From: CBDFGK01 sp965247075
Lineage (GTDB): Bacteria; Pseudomonadota; Gammaproteobacteria; Pseudomonadales; Halieaceae
Direction: 5' to 3'
Length of the DNA: 64,000 nt
Assembly (NCBI GenBank): GCA_965247075.1
Contig: CBDFGK010000003.1
Span: 310,001-374,000 of the forward strand
The position numbers and the translations under genes are program-made. Below the pieces are notes generated by a model that searched no databases, was not told the DNA's origin, and saw only the letters and a list, made by a program, of their open reading frames with translations. The first letter of the stretch is position 1; each line of letters opens with the position of its first letter. Positions 8,453-16,803 of the stretch are shown piece after piece.

Positions 8453-10072
8453 TCAGGTCTCGATACCAACTCCGTGCAGGTACTCCTGTAGGCACTCGAG
8501 ATGCCTGGCGTAATTATGCCATCGACCCCTGGACCGCTGGTACAAGGGTTGTCTTACCTGCCAGACGCTGGCAGTGCGAACCCGACTGTCGGTCTTGTGG
8601 AACTCAAGGCAGTCCTCATGCCACTCCAACTCCAGAAATTCCAGCAGCGGCTCCAGCTGAGCCCGGGGATCACTAACCAGCGCCTGGTAATTGGTATCGA
8701 CAATATTGTCTGAAAGTTCTTGTTTCCAATAATCCATCAGGCCGCAGTACTGCGCGTAGTAATGCCCAATATCCAGCAGTTGCGTATGGTACTTGACTGA
8801 GCCTGCAAACTGCTGGAAGTATATTGAGAGACAATTATCAAGCGGGTGGCGGCAGGTGTTTATAAACTTTGCATTGGGGAACATCGCGCGAATAAGCCCG
8901 AGGTACACAAAGTTATCGGGTCGCTTGTTGGTCACCCGCACAGCATCCGGAAAACCGCTTGCCAGGTACTCGAGGTACATGGTTCCCAGCTCCCGTACGC
9001 GAATCTGGTCGAGCTTGGTCAGCGCAGACGGCAAAGGAATATGTTGGTTAAAAAAATTCAGCTCGCCACCCGCATTGACATCAGGGTGTGCCGCCAACAT
9101 CTGCTCGAGCAGCGTAGATCCGGAGCGAAACATCCCGCAGATAAATATGGGAGCGCTGTAGGAGACAGGTTCCACCGTAGTTAACCACCCGGACTTGCAG
9201 GTATCAACCAACGCCTGGACCAATGTCTCCTGGCCTGCGCGATCATATGCGCCGGTGCGCTGATAGCTTAACTGGTTGCCCTGAAGAAAGTGTTCAAATG
9301 CGCTGTCATAACTCCTGCTGTCGTCGTATACCTTGCCAAGCGCAAAATGCACGGCCTCACTGGCCAGCAGGTTTCCGCTGCAGCGGGATAGGGCCAACTG
9401 CAGTTTATTGACTACTGGATGGGCCGGATCCTCGATCTTCTGGGCGTGTGCCAGGTGGGTCAAGGCGTCGAGGTGATCCGGTTCGAGCTCCAGAATCTTT
9501 AAAAACAGTTCAGACGCACTTTCCCAGAGACCAAGCTCCTCCCTCAACACGCCCAGGTTGTAAAGAGCTGGAACATAGTCCGGGTTTATCTCCAGGGCCT
9601 GCTTCAGGGCGGCTTCCGCCTCCTGATGACGGTGCTGATCCGACAGGATCACGCTGATGTTTGAATACACATCTTCCGGCGCTCCGATACCCAGATCAAG
9701 TGCGATCTCGTACTGATCCAGTGCCGCGTGCGGCTGTTTGGCACGGTTCAGCAGCCGGGCGTAGTTATAGCGGCTATCTGCCAATGTCGGTCGAAGATCA
9801 ATTAATCGTCGATAACACTCGAGTGCTGCACGGGCCTCTCCGCGCCGTTCCAGCAGCGCGGCCAAACGCTCGCAGTAAAGCGGTTCACCCGGATAGGCCA
9901 GAACAAGGCGCTGTAGCTGCTGTCGGGCCTGCTCGGGTCGTCTGGTGTGTTGATAAATGACTGTCAGGAGCTCCAGGGCCTGACGAGATTCAGCATCCAC
10001 CTGCAGTGCCTCGCGCAGAAGGTGTTCTGCTTCGTTATAGTGTTTTTGGTCGTATCGGCTCTGCGCCTGCAC
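8453..10072 (-). CDS. TPR-repeat sulfotransferase
   Basis: 539 residues. Residues about 1-230 are a chain of tetratricopeptide repeats (e.g. AEAALKQALEINPDYVPALYNLG). The rest is a P-loop sulfotransferase with the 5'-phosphosulfate loop ICGMFRSGSTLLEQM (about 311-325) and the 3'-phosphate motif INTCRHPLDNCLS (about 414-426). The family transfers sulfate from PAPS, typically to protein or peptide tyrosines or to sugars; TPRs would bind the acceptor. The acceptor here is unknown. The best start is a GTG at 10072. Open codons continue upstream to a TGA with no ATG, and a decayed element lies close by, so the N-terminus may be trimmed. Confidence 0.85.
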   Translation of the reverse strand: MQAQSRYDQKHYNEAEHLLREALQVDAESRQALELLTVIYQHTRRPEQARQQLQRLVLAYPGEPLYCERLAALLERRGEARAALECYRRLIDLRPTLADSRYNYARLLNRAKQPHAALDQYEIALDLGIGAPEDVYSNISVILSDQHRHQEAEAALKQALEINPDYVPALYNLGVLREELGLWESASELFLKILELEPDHLDALTHLAHAQKIEDPAHPVVNKLQLALSRCSGNLLASEAVHFALGKVYDDSRSYDSAFEHFLQGNQLSYQRTGAYDRAGQETLVQALVDTCKSGWLTTVEPVSYSAPIFICGMFRSGSTLLEQMLAAHPDVNAGGELNFFNQHIPLPSALTKLDQIRVRELGTMYLEYLASGFPDAVRVTNKRPDNFVYLGLIRAMFPNAKFINTCRHPLDNCLSIYFQQFAGSVKYHTQLLDIGHYYAQYCGLMDYWKQELSDNIVDTNYQALVSDPRAQLEPLLEFLELEWHEDCLEFHKTDSRVRTASVWQVRQPLYQRSRGRWHNYARHLECLQEYLHGVGIET

Positions 10073-10187
10073 CAGCAGCTGTTGAATATGATTGATGTGT
10101 CACCTCTGGGCGGGGTGCGCCCTGGGATGTTGTAGCGTTGAGTCTGGCAATGATAGATGCTTGTCAGGTGGCTGGCCAGCGGAGTCT

Positions 10188-10259
10188 TTTCCAATATGAG
10201 ATGAGCCTGAAACGGAGGAAAACACAGGAAGCTGTTTCCAATATAAAGTGAGCCTGAAA
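10188..10259 (+). repeat. Two direct copies of a 25-bp element-end sequence
   Basis: TTTCCAATATGAGATGAGCC followed by TGAAA at 10188-10212 recurs as TTTCCAATATAAAGTGAGCC plus TGAAA at 10235-10259. An inverted, diverged copy lies at 11411-11435. These three sites bracket the integrase-core transposase remnant and are probably its terminal sequences, with a doubled left end. Confidence 0.6.
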
Positions 10260-10288
10260 TAGTCCTTGTAGGCGTTCATGATCAGCGG

Positions 10289-11400
10289 ATGAAAACGATC
10301 ATGAGCTTGGAACAACTGACCACCTTGGATGCCACCAGGCAATTTCTCGACGGCACACAGGCCGTAGTCCTCAATGTGGCCACTGATAAGTCGGAGCGCT
10401 ATCGCTGGGTACAGAAGACCCTGGTGAAGCACCGATACTTACCGCTTGGCAAAACAGACCGGGGAACCGTCACCCGCTACCTGATGAAGGTAACAGGCTA
10501 CTCCCTGGCCCAGACCAAGCGCCTGATACGCCAATACGTCAAAACAGGCACAATCTCAGTGAAGCCGGCCCGCCGCAATGGCTTCAAGCGCGCCTACACC
10601 GAGGCCGATATACGCCTGTTGGCGAGTATGGATGAACGACATGGCTAGGCCGACTATCGACGCCTGGCGGGTATTTCAGTTTCTCACCTGTACAACCTGC
10701 CCTGCGGGCCTCCAAGACCTATCAGAGACAGCGCTGTGTCTTGACAAAGACACGACCCAAGGCCGCCTCTATTGGCCAGCGACGCAAACCTTGCCCGAAC
10801 GATCAACCGGGCTATATCCGCATTGATTCTGTCCATCAAGGCGATCAGGACAAACGCAAAGGAATCTACCACGTCAATGCCGTGGATGAGGTGACTCAAT
10901 TCCAGATCATCGTCACGCTGGAACGTATTGGCGAGGCGTTTATGCCGCCGGCCCTCGAGCAGATTCCAGCTGCCTTCCCCTTTAGAATACGGGGCTTTCA
11001 CGCAGACAATGGTTTGGTTGAAAGTAAAAATGGCTCCGTCATTCGCAAACTTTATGGCTATACGCACATACCTCAGCAGTACGCCAGGGACTTCATTGAA
11101 CTCAATAGCCGGCAAGTCTACCGGTACGTCAATTTCCACCGGCCCTGCTATTTCCCCACCACCATTACTGATGACAAGGGCAGGGAGCGCAAGAAATACC
11201 GCTACGACAACATGATGACACCCTATGAGAAATTCCGCTCCCTGGCCAAGCCCAGCCAATACCTGAAGCCGGGAATCACCTTCAGGAATCCGGCTGCATT
11301 TGCCCATGCAATGACGGACAATGAAGCCGCTGAACAACTAAATTCAGCACGGGATCACTTATTTAAACAACTCCATGAGCGACTCAAGATAAGGATTTGA
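10289..11400 (+). pseudogene. Integrase-core (rve) transposase, internally deleted
   Basis: The first piece (10289-10648) has the N-terminal domain with TDRGTVTRYLMKVTGYSLAQ and LLASMDERHG. After a stop, another frame reads DYRRLAGISVSHLYNL, then a 2-base shift leads to LRASKTYQRQRCVLTKTRP. The last piece (from 10741) has PGYIRIDSVHQGDQ, HVNAVDEVTQFQI and GFHADNG. That last motif is fused directly to LVESKNGSV, so about 30 residues expected between these catalytic blocks are missing. There are therefore at least two deletions and two frame breaks. The gene is dead. Confidence 0.85.
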
Positions 11401-11590
11401 CACACCTCCCTTCAAGCTCATTTCTGGATTGGGAATACTGCGGGATGAAAAACCGCGGATTGATCAGTCGCCTGGGAACGGTCTGTCGGCCCCAGCGACA
11501 TGTGTGTGCGTATCCTCCGGGGTTAAAATCGGTGATAATATTGCGCCCCAGGGGTAACAGCGATAGTTCCGGTTCACGTAAGGCTAAACC

Positions 11591-12127
11591 ATGCAAATTG
11601 ATGTAGGCGTAAGGCAACTTGGGAGGGTAAAGCACATCGCCCTCAAAGATGCGGTGTTGGCGCTGGATGAACCGGTTTGGCGCGAAGACGACCTCAGCAA
11701 GTGGCAAACGGAGCGCGCCGACGTGCAGTCTGTCGTCCTTGTATACTGTGTGGGATGGCAACCGATCCGAATTGAGCGGAAAAGCGGTTGGCCACACCTC
11801 AATGAGCAGGTCATTCCCCTTGCAACAGATATTATTTCGCGGAACTATCAACCCGGCGGACGCTTGTTACGCGCAATGGTCGCCAGACTGGTTGTCGGGG
11901 GTACTATCCGTCTCCATTTTGACAAGCATCCGTCGTTTTCTGTGGCGCACCGTATCCATGTTCCATTGCAGACCAACCACGGTGTCGAGTTTACGGTGGA
12001 TGAAGAGCTGGTGATCATGGAAGAGGGAAAGGCCTATGAGTTGAACAACCTGTTACCTCACGGCGTATATAACGGTGGCAAGGAGGATCGAATTCACCTG
12101 ATATTCGACTATATGGCTCCACAGTGA
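11591..12127 (+). CDS. Aspartyl/asparaginyl beta-hydroxylase-like protein
   Basis: 178 residues. The C-terminal half matches the AspH/cupin-like 2-oxoglutarate, Fe(II) fold: HRIHVPLQTN (iron His at about 123), EEGKAYELNNLLPHGVYN (second iron His at about 157) and EDRIHLIFDY (co-substrate Arg at about 167). Such enzymes hydroxylate Asp or Asn side chains in proteins or peptides using oxygen and 2-oxoglutarate. Its stop overlaps the GTG start of the next gene (GTGA), so the two are co-translated. It lies beside sulfotransferases and a prolyl hydroxylase-like gene, suggesting a role in modifying a peptide or surface protein. The substrate is unknown. Confidence 0.75.
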   Translation: MQIDVGVRQLGRVKHIALKDAVLALDEPVWREDDLSKWQTERADVQSVVLVYCVGWQPIRIERKSGWPHLNEQVIPLATDIISRNYQPGGRLLRAMVARLVVGGTIRLHFDKHPSFSVAHRIHVPLQTNHGVEFTVDEELVIMEEGKAYELNNLLPHGVYNGGKEDRIHLIFDYMAPQ

Positions 12128-13041
12128 GTCTGCCTACAGTCATCGCAACGTCGGTGGTCCGTGGCAGCGTTCAGGGACAGAGCCACGGTGGTACTTTTCT
12201 GATCGACCTTGAGACTGGCGACACCAGACAGATCCTCGACTGGAATACCTGCGAAATTGACTTCGCGGGTAGAGGCGCCGACCGGGGGCTGCGCGGTATA
12301 GCGTTTGTCGGCGAGGATATTTACGTCGCAGCCAGTGATGAACTCTTCCTCTTCGATACCGAATTTAATATCAGGCAGTCGTTCCGTAACCCCTACCTCA
12401 AGCACTGCCATGAAATTTGCACAGACGGGCGTCTCCTCTACCTGACCTCTACAGGATTCAATAGTATTCTTGGATTCGATGCCGAAAAGCAAACTTTCGG
12501 CTGGGGACTATCACTGGTCAGTTCGGACGCGGGTCTGCGTGCCAATACCTTCGATCCCGGCGGGAAAGGACCAAGGCCACGCGGCGACCTGCACCTGAAC
12601 AGTATTTACAAAGACGATATGGGCCTGTTTATCGGCGGTGTCAACTGCCCGATACTACTCCACTTCAACGGACGCAAGTTGAAGACACTGGGTCGCGTGC
12701 CCCATGGGACACATAATCTTCAGCCGTTTAAGCAGGGGCTGCTGTTTAACGACACCGCTGCCGACAAAGTTCGCTTCGTTACCGACAAAGACCAGGTCGT
12801 CTTCGATGTGCCGCGTTATCCCGAAGACGAGATTGTTAACCGCTTTGATGACACTACCAACACAGCCCGGCAGGCATTCGGGCGAGGCTTGTGCCCGATA
12901 AACGAGCACCTGATTGCAGCTGGGTCGTCACCCTCGACCATATCCCTGCACGATTTACACAGCGGTGACACGATCAAGACGGTTAATTTTTCCATGGATA
13001 TTCGAAATGCCGTGCACGGTCTGGAGGTCTGGCCCTTTTGA
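12124..13041 (+). CDS. Conserved beta-propeller-like protein (TIGR03032/DUF4915-like)
   Basis: 305 residues with no signal peptide. Repeating short strand blocks such as GGTFLIDLETGDTRQIL, RGIAFVGEDIYVAAS, HEICTDGRLLYLTSTGF and LHLNSIYKDDMGLFIGG read like blades of a six-bladed propeller. They resemble proteins classed as TIGR03032 or DUF4915, which often sit beside sulfotransferases and oxygenases. No catalytic residues are evident. It starts at GTG overlapping the upstream hydroxylase stop, so I infer the two proteins act together, perhaps with this one binding the acceptor. The family assignment rests on my reading of the pattern, not a search. Confidence 0.65.
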   Translation: MSLPTVIATSVVRGSVQGQSHGGTFLIDLETGDTRQILDWNTCEIDFAGRGADRGLRGIAFVGEDIYVAASDELFLFDTEFNIRQSFRNPYLKHCHEICTDGRLLYLTSTGFNSILGFDAEKQTFGWGLSLVSSDAGLRANTFDPGGKGPRPRGDLHLNSIYKDDMGLFIGGVNCPILLHFNGRKLKTLGRVPHGTHNLQPFKQGLLFNDTAADKVRFVTDKDQVVFDVPRYPEDEIVNRFDDTTNTARQAFGRGLCPINEHLIAAGSSPSTISLHDLHSGDTIKTVNFSMDIRNAVHGLEVWPF

Positions 13042-13548
13042 GCGGCCAGGGTCATGCCGGTAGGGGTTCTTCAGAAGAAAGCCTTCGATGAGCGTAATTT
13101 CAACCCCGGTAACAACGAGTTCATTTCGTTGGCCCGGCCCAAGCGCCATAGCGACGGCATCGCCAAGCTGAAAATCGACGATGGCACCATCGTGAAAACA
13201 CTTGATCCCGGCTGGCGCCGTGCCGATGTTTACGGCCAGAGCGACCCCTGCGTCCGGTCTGCCCAGGTGCAGCCAGCTCGGCACATCGCCGGAATGGGCA
13301 GAGCACCTGACAATATTACCGACAAAGTGGTCCAGCTGAATTCCCGCGAGTTCGGACAATGACTGAATCAGTTTAGTTTGAGAGAAAAACTCGCAAATCT
13401 GCCCTGTTATTCTCCCGTGTTTCACCGGGTCGATTGCCCGCACCGAACCCAGTGGCGATTCGCGCCTGTACCAACTGGCCTAGGCCGTGATCTGCAGAAA
13501 CTGCTCGGTATCGACAAAGGACTGCAACAATGCCAGAGGCTTTTTTTT
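12955..13548 (-). pseudogene. Probable decayed 2OG-Fe(II) oxygenase-like gene
   Basis: Reading the minus strand gives LALLQSFVDTEQFLQITA, a stop, then SWYRRESPLGSV, then an open run with ICEFFSQTKLIQSLSELAG, SWLHLGRPDAGVALAVNIG and LGDAVAMALGPGQRNEL. This order resembles 2OG oxygenases that end in a double-stranded beta helix. The expected HxD iron site is degenerate (WLHLG), and the downstream end runs antisense into the propeller gene. It directly follows the sulfotransferase remnant and the prolyl-hydroxylase-like gene on the same strand, consistent with a decaying third gene of that set. An alternative is a chance antisense frame. Confidence 0.35.
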
Positions 13549-13593
13549 GCAGAGCTACTGTGTAGTTGGACTGCAAGGTCAAACCGCCGTTAC

Positions 13594-14222
13594 CTAATTG
13601 CCGAATCGATAAGAGAAATAGTTTATCTCCAGCTGGAATGTGCTTTCGATAAGTTCCTGCATCTCATCTGCGTAGTACTCTCAATAGGGTTTCCCCGTGT
13701 CTCGCCTTCCAACCCGGAGCCTCCGCAGCGGTTCCATGGGTAGACCCAGGTGCGAGCAAACCCAAGCATAGTCCTCGTCGAGGTTTTCATAGCGAATATA
13801 GAAATCCGCGAGCGGTTCACCACGATCTGAAAACCAGTAGCGCCTTTGTGAGCGCTCGGCAACATCGCTAAAATCCAGATTCTGGCCCAACTGATGCTGC
13901 GAGTAGTCCAGCAGTGACAGCGCCAGTCCCACGGATTTCGAACAATGGTGAATTTGTAGTACTGGTTCCACAACTCCCTACCCCACAGAATATCCGTAAT
14001 AGCGCGGATTTCATCGGGAGCAGCGTGGTTGCCCATGGTGGGTAGATGCGAGAAAGCACATATATTACGGCGGTAGTTTTCGACCTCGATCTCAACCTTG
14101 TCAGCGATACCGCCGCTGCTATCGTGCTCCTCACACAGTTTGCTGAGTGCATACATGACACTGGTGGATGCAACCTTGTGCGGCTTCCAGTAAATGAAGC
14201 GGTTTTTATGGGAAATCACCAC
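13594..14222 (-). pseudogene. Sulfotransferase, frameshifted and with an in-frame stop
   Basis: The GTG start gives MVISHKNRFIYWKPHKVAST, containing a 5'-phosphosulfate loop (KVASTSV) of the carbohydrate-type sulfotransferase group. The frame continues to YYKFTIVRNPWDW, the 3'-phosphate motif. Near 13930 it shifts, and the other frame continues as LSLLDYSQHQLGQNLDF and ADFYIRYENLDEDYAWVC. A TGA at 13681-13683 interrupts DTGKPY, after which EYYADEMQELIESTF and FSYRFGN complete a normal C-terminus ending at a TAG at 13594-13596. One frameshift and one nonsense change thus inactivate an otherwise whole gene of about 208 codons. It begins 3 bases after the prolyl hydroxylase-like gene. Confidence 0.8.
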
Positions 14223-14225
14223 GAA

Positions 14226-15434
14226 TTAATTTTCAGACCATACACGTGCAATCTGAGGTTTGGTACGAATACGGGTGGAAAAAACCCATTTCTCCCCGGA
14301 CGTAGGTGGAGCACCAATATGCAGGCTTTGCCGATCTGGATTGCCGTCATCACGGGTGTTGCGCAGGATCAGAATGTCCCCCGCAACGCCCTTGTAACCG
14401 CGTTTGATTTCGGGAAATTCTGTAGCGCCGCCCTGATAGTTGTCGTTCAGGTAAATCAGCGGAGTCTTGATTCTTTGCCCCTGCTCTGACAATTCGTTCT
14501 GGAAAGACGGCACATCGGGGTTGATGAAATCAAAGTGTGCCTGATAGGTCTGGCCTGGTCTGTAGTTCAATATATTAGGGGGCTCCTGGTGGTTGATCGG
14601 GTCGCCGCTTGCTGCGGCGATACGAGCACTCAAGGCATAAAAAACCAGGTCACTTTGCCACAGCTCGATCAAGGCCACGGTATTCGTGCGCATAGGGTCT
14701 CTGATTCGACGCCCACTGTGTGCGTCTTTTACGTGCGCACCGTGCAATAGCGGTCGGGCCGTTCTAACCACGTGGCGCCGCCAGAGATCGGGAGCGGCAT
14801 CGGGAAAAACGTCGACGCGAGGGCGCTCAGAAAAAACCGTGGGTGTGGACGGATGCCACAGCGCGGCGTCACAATCGGCGACGATAGCAACGGCAGCGTC
14901 AAGCTCGGATGCCGGTATCTGCACTCTGGGGGGTTCGTGGCCGCGCGGAGCAATTGCTTTGTTGTCGAGGCTGGCGGCACAGGCCAGTAACGACTGGGTC
15001 AGCTGGTCGTTATCAGGCTGATTGGGCTGAAGCAGCGCCAATTGCATCATGCTGCGGGCATGACCCAGTTTCGCCTCGCCTGCGATCCACTCGACGGCCT
15101 GGCGCCAATCACGATCGCAGCCGATTCCGTAGGCGAGTAATACGGCGAGGAAGGTACGGGAGTTTCCTTCACGACCTGCGCTAGCGACATCCTGAATTTC
15201 CAGAAAAGCCGCTTCCTCGTCGCGTTGAAAATTGGTTCCGTAGAGCTTCCATGCGGCGCGCTGTATTTTAGCGAAGGCATCCCCAGTGGCGGCAGCCCGA
15301 TCCATCCAGTGGACCGCCAATTCGGTATTGCCCGCATACTCATAGTTGAACGCAAGATCAATCCGCGCTGAGGCATTCCCGCCTTCAGCGCGGTGGAGTA
15401 AGAGTTTCTCAGCGGAAAGTGGCGGGTCGGGCAC
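14226..15434 (-). CDS. Sel1-repeat / prolyl 4-hydroxylase-type 2OG-Fe(II) oxygenase
   Basis: 402 residues. The first 160 or so are helical Sel1/TPR-like repeats (e.g. ASARIDLAFNYEYAGNTELA). The C-terminal domain is a prolyl 4-hydroxylase fold: NYRPGQTYQAHFDFIN with iron ligands His300 and Asp302, LIYLNDNYQGGATEF, LHIGAPPTSGEKWVFSTRIR with iron His372 and the 2-oxoglutarate Lys382. All catalytic residues are present. It would hydroxylate a prolyl or related residue in a protein or peptide. GTG start at 15434. The same-strand sulfotransferase remnant follows after 3 bases, so the two formed one unit. Confidence 0.85.
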   Translation of the reverse strand: MPDPPLSAEKLLLHRAEGGNASARIDLAFNYEYAGNTELAVHWMDRAAATGDAFAKIQRAAWKLYGTNFQRDEEAAFLEIQDVASAGREGNSRTFLAVLLAYGIGCDRDWRQAVEWIAGEAKLGHARSMMQLALLQPNQPDNDQLTQSLLACAASLDNKAIAPRGHEPPRVQIPASELDAAVAIVADCDAALWHPSTPTVFSERPRVDVFPDAAPDLWRRHVVRTARPLLHGAHVKDAHSGRRIRDPMRTNTVALIELWQSDLVFYALSARIAAASGDPINHQEPPNILNYRPGQTYQAHFDFINPDVPSFQNELSEQGQRIKTPLIYLNDNYQGGATEFPEIKRGYKGVAGDILILRNTRDDGNPDRQSLHIGAPPTSGEKWVFSTRIRTKPQIARVWSEN

Positions 15435-15815
15435 GGGAACTGGGCACCTGGGATGATCGCATAACGGGGTGCAAAAAGGTTATCACAGCGTACATTTTTC
15501 GTCACTAGCCGGGCAGTAACGCGGCTCGCCTGGCACTTGAGCGGAATGTTTCAGAACGGATTCAGTTGGTTCTCGGTATCGGGTGACGGATGAGGCCCTG
15601 ATTTCATTACCAGGGTCCATAAGCGGCTCTCGATGACCGCGGTGACCACTACATCATCCTCTGCGGCGAACGGAACCCCGCCTGCGGGCGGCTTCTTCGG
15701 CCATTCGCAGGCGATTTTTGTTGTTTTTACGCAAGGCTCGTGTTGGTACAGCTTCTCTTGCTCGCTATATGGCCTGTGTTTATGATGTAGTTACCTGCTC
15801 GAAAGGAGCTTTACC
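15435..15815. other. Intergenic stretch without genes
   Basis: About 380 bases between the start of the minus-strand oxygenase and the plus-strand lipoprotein; both promoters must lie here. I see no convincing frame or sigma-70 promoter. The only clear structure is a hairpin at 15679-15713 followed by a T-rich run. A good ribosome-binding site (GAAAGGAGC) at 15801-15809 serves the lipoprotein gene. Confidence 0.5.
15679..15726 (+). terminator. Possible rho-independent terminator
   Basis: Perfect 8-bp arms CGCCTGCG (15679-15686) and CGCAGGCG (15706-15713), with a GC-rich loop that can itself pair, are followed by ATTTTTGTTGTTTTT. No plus-strand gene lies immediately upstream, so it may be a relic or an attenuating hairpin ahead of the lipoprotein gene. 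Confidence 0.4.
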
Positions 15816-16436
15816 ATGAGATACTCAATCTTACTCCGTTTGGTCGCTGCAACACTGATGGGGTGCGCAAGCGTAGATGAAACGGTAACGCAGACCACAG
15901 CTGACACGCCAAACTCCGAGGTTCAAGCACCGGCACAAACGGTGATCGTGTCACCGGCCCTGGCTCACAAGCTCTACGTGCGAGGCAACTACGAAGCGGC
16001 ATTTGACATGAACTACGCACTAGCGACCAGAGGCGATGACCGTTCCCAGTACAATATTGGAGTTTCGTACCACAATGGCATTGAAGGCAAGATCGAGCGG
16101 AATTATGTCGAGGCCTACGCGTGGATGATTACCAGTGAAATGGAAGTCCATGAGCTCAGTCGCATGGTCGGTCTCAACGCACTGAAAGAAAAGCTTTCTG
16201 ATGAAAAACAGCTTGTAGCACAGGATCGAGCTGCTGTCCTTTTTGCCCTGCATGGCAGCGGCGATCGTGTGAAAAACAGCCTCGAGTTGATCTTGTCACA
16301 CACGCACACAAAGCCGTTAAGAAAAAGCTGCAGCCACCTGGGTTCCAGGATAAAAAGGAACTGCCACGGCGCGCAAACATTTGCTGGCAAAGGAGAGCTT
16401 CATCTTTCGCCGATTACCCAGTTCTCCGGCGGCTGA
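15816..16436 (+). CDS. Sel1-like lipoprotein, C-terminus possibly frameshifted
   Basis: 206 residues. A lipoprotein signal (LLRLVAATLMGCASV, lipobox cysteine at residue 17) implies outer- or inner-membrane anchoring. Sel1-like helices follow (GNYEAAFDMNYALATRGDDR, YNIGVSYHNGIEGKI, NYVEAYAWMITSE). The last 50 residues (from SHTHTKPLRKS) are basic and unlike the rest. A different frame over the same bases reads THAHKAVKKKLQ and runs on past 16436, so a frameshift near 16270-16300 is likely. Function unknown; Sel1 lipoproteins usually mediate protein contacts. Confidence 0.6.
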   Translation: MRYSILLRLVAATLMGCASVDETVTQTTADTPNSEVQAPAQTVIVSPALAHKLYVRGNYEAAFDMNYALATRGDDRSQYNIGVSYHNGIEGKIERNYVEAYAWMITSEMEVHELSRMVGLNALKEKLSDEKQLVAQDRAAVLFALHGSGDRVKNSLELILSHTHTKPLRKSCSHLGSRIKRNCHGAQTFAGKGELHLSPITQFSGG

Positions 16437-16803
16437 ATCGAGGGAAATGTAATATGCTCAACCATGCGGCCAGTGAATGCAAAAAAGCGTTACTCTGATT
16501 CGGGAGAGTGTTTTTTTGCTTTTACCTTTTTTGAGTCCAAACGTGACCTGTTTGTGGATTTAAATTCGGCTCAAGAATATCCAGTGCCCATCCGGAAGCT
16601 CTATTTAGCGGAATTGTAAAAAGAAAATTCATTTAGACATAAAAAGCTCCTCAAATTATTGGGGCTCGTGTAAGGTTTTTGCCCTGGGCAGTATTCGTAA
16701 TCAGTGGATTTTGGGGGTACTATAGGCGCCTTTAATTGCTAAATCATGACATCGGCAATGGCCCGTAGCGGTCGCTGCAACCTCACTATTGGTAGACGCA
16801 CAT
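16437..16803. other. Intergenic stretch without recognisable features
   Basis: About 360 bases, AT-rich in its middle. It contains runs such as GTGTTTTTTTGCTTTTACC near 16508 but no frame with coding character, no clear terminator stem and no RNA fold I recognise. It must include the promoter of the next gene. Confidence 0.4.

Larger units (their letters stand above)
10188..11435 (+). mobile_element. Decayed insertion element with integrase-core transposase
   Basis: It is delimited by the repeated left end (10188-10259) and an inverted right end (11411-11435). It contains only one transposase remnant with internal deletions and frameshifts. It sits between the TPR-sulfotransferase and the beta-hydroxylase-like gene and separates their promoters. 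Confidence 0.6.

Noticed and set aside
11384..11851. 155-codon minus-strand frame
   Set aside because: Antisense to the AspH-like gene and reaching into the decayed element; no motifs.
13054..13362. 102-codon plus-strand frame after the propeller gene
   Set aside because: No ribosome-binding site and no family resemblance. The minus strand over the same bases reads more like an oxygenase remnant.
13681..13683. In-frame TGA in the sulfotransferase as a selenocysteine codon
   Set aside because: The same gene also carries a frameshift, no SECIS-like hairpin is evident, and sulfotransferases are not selenoproteins.
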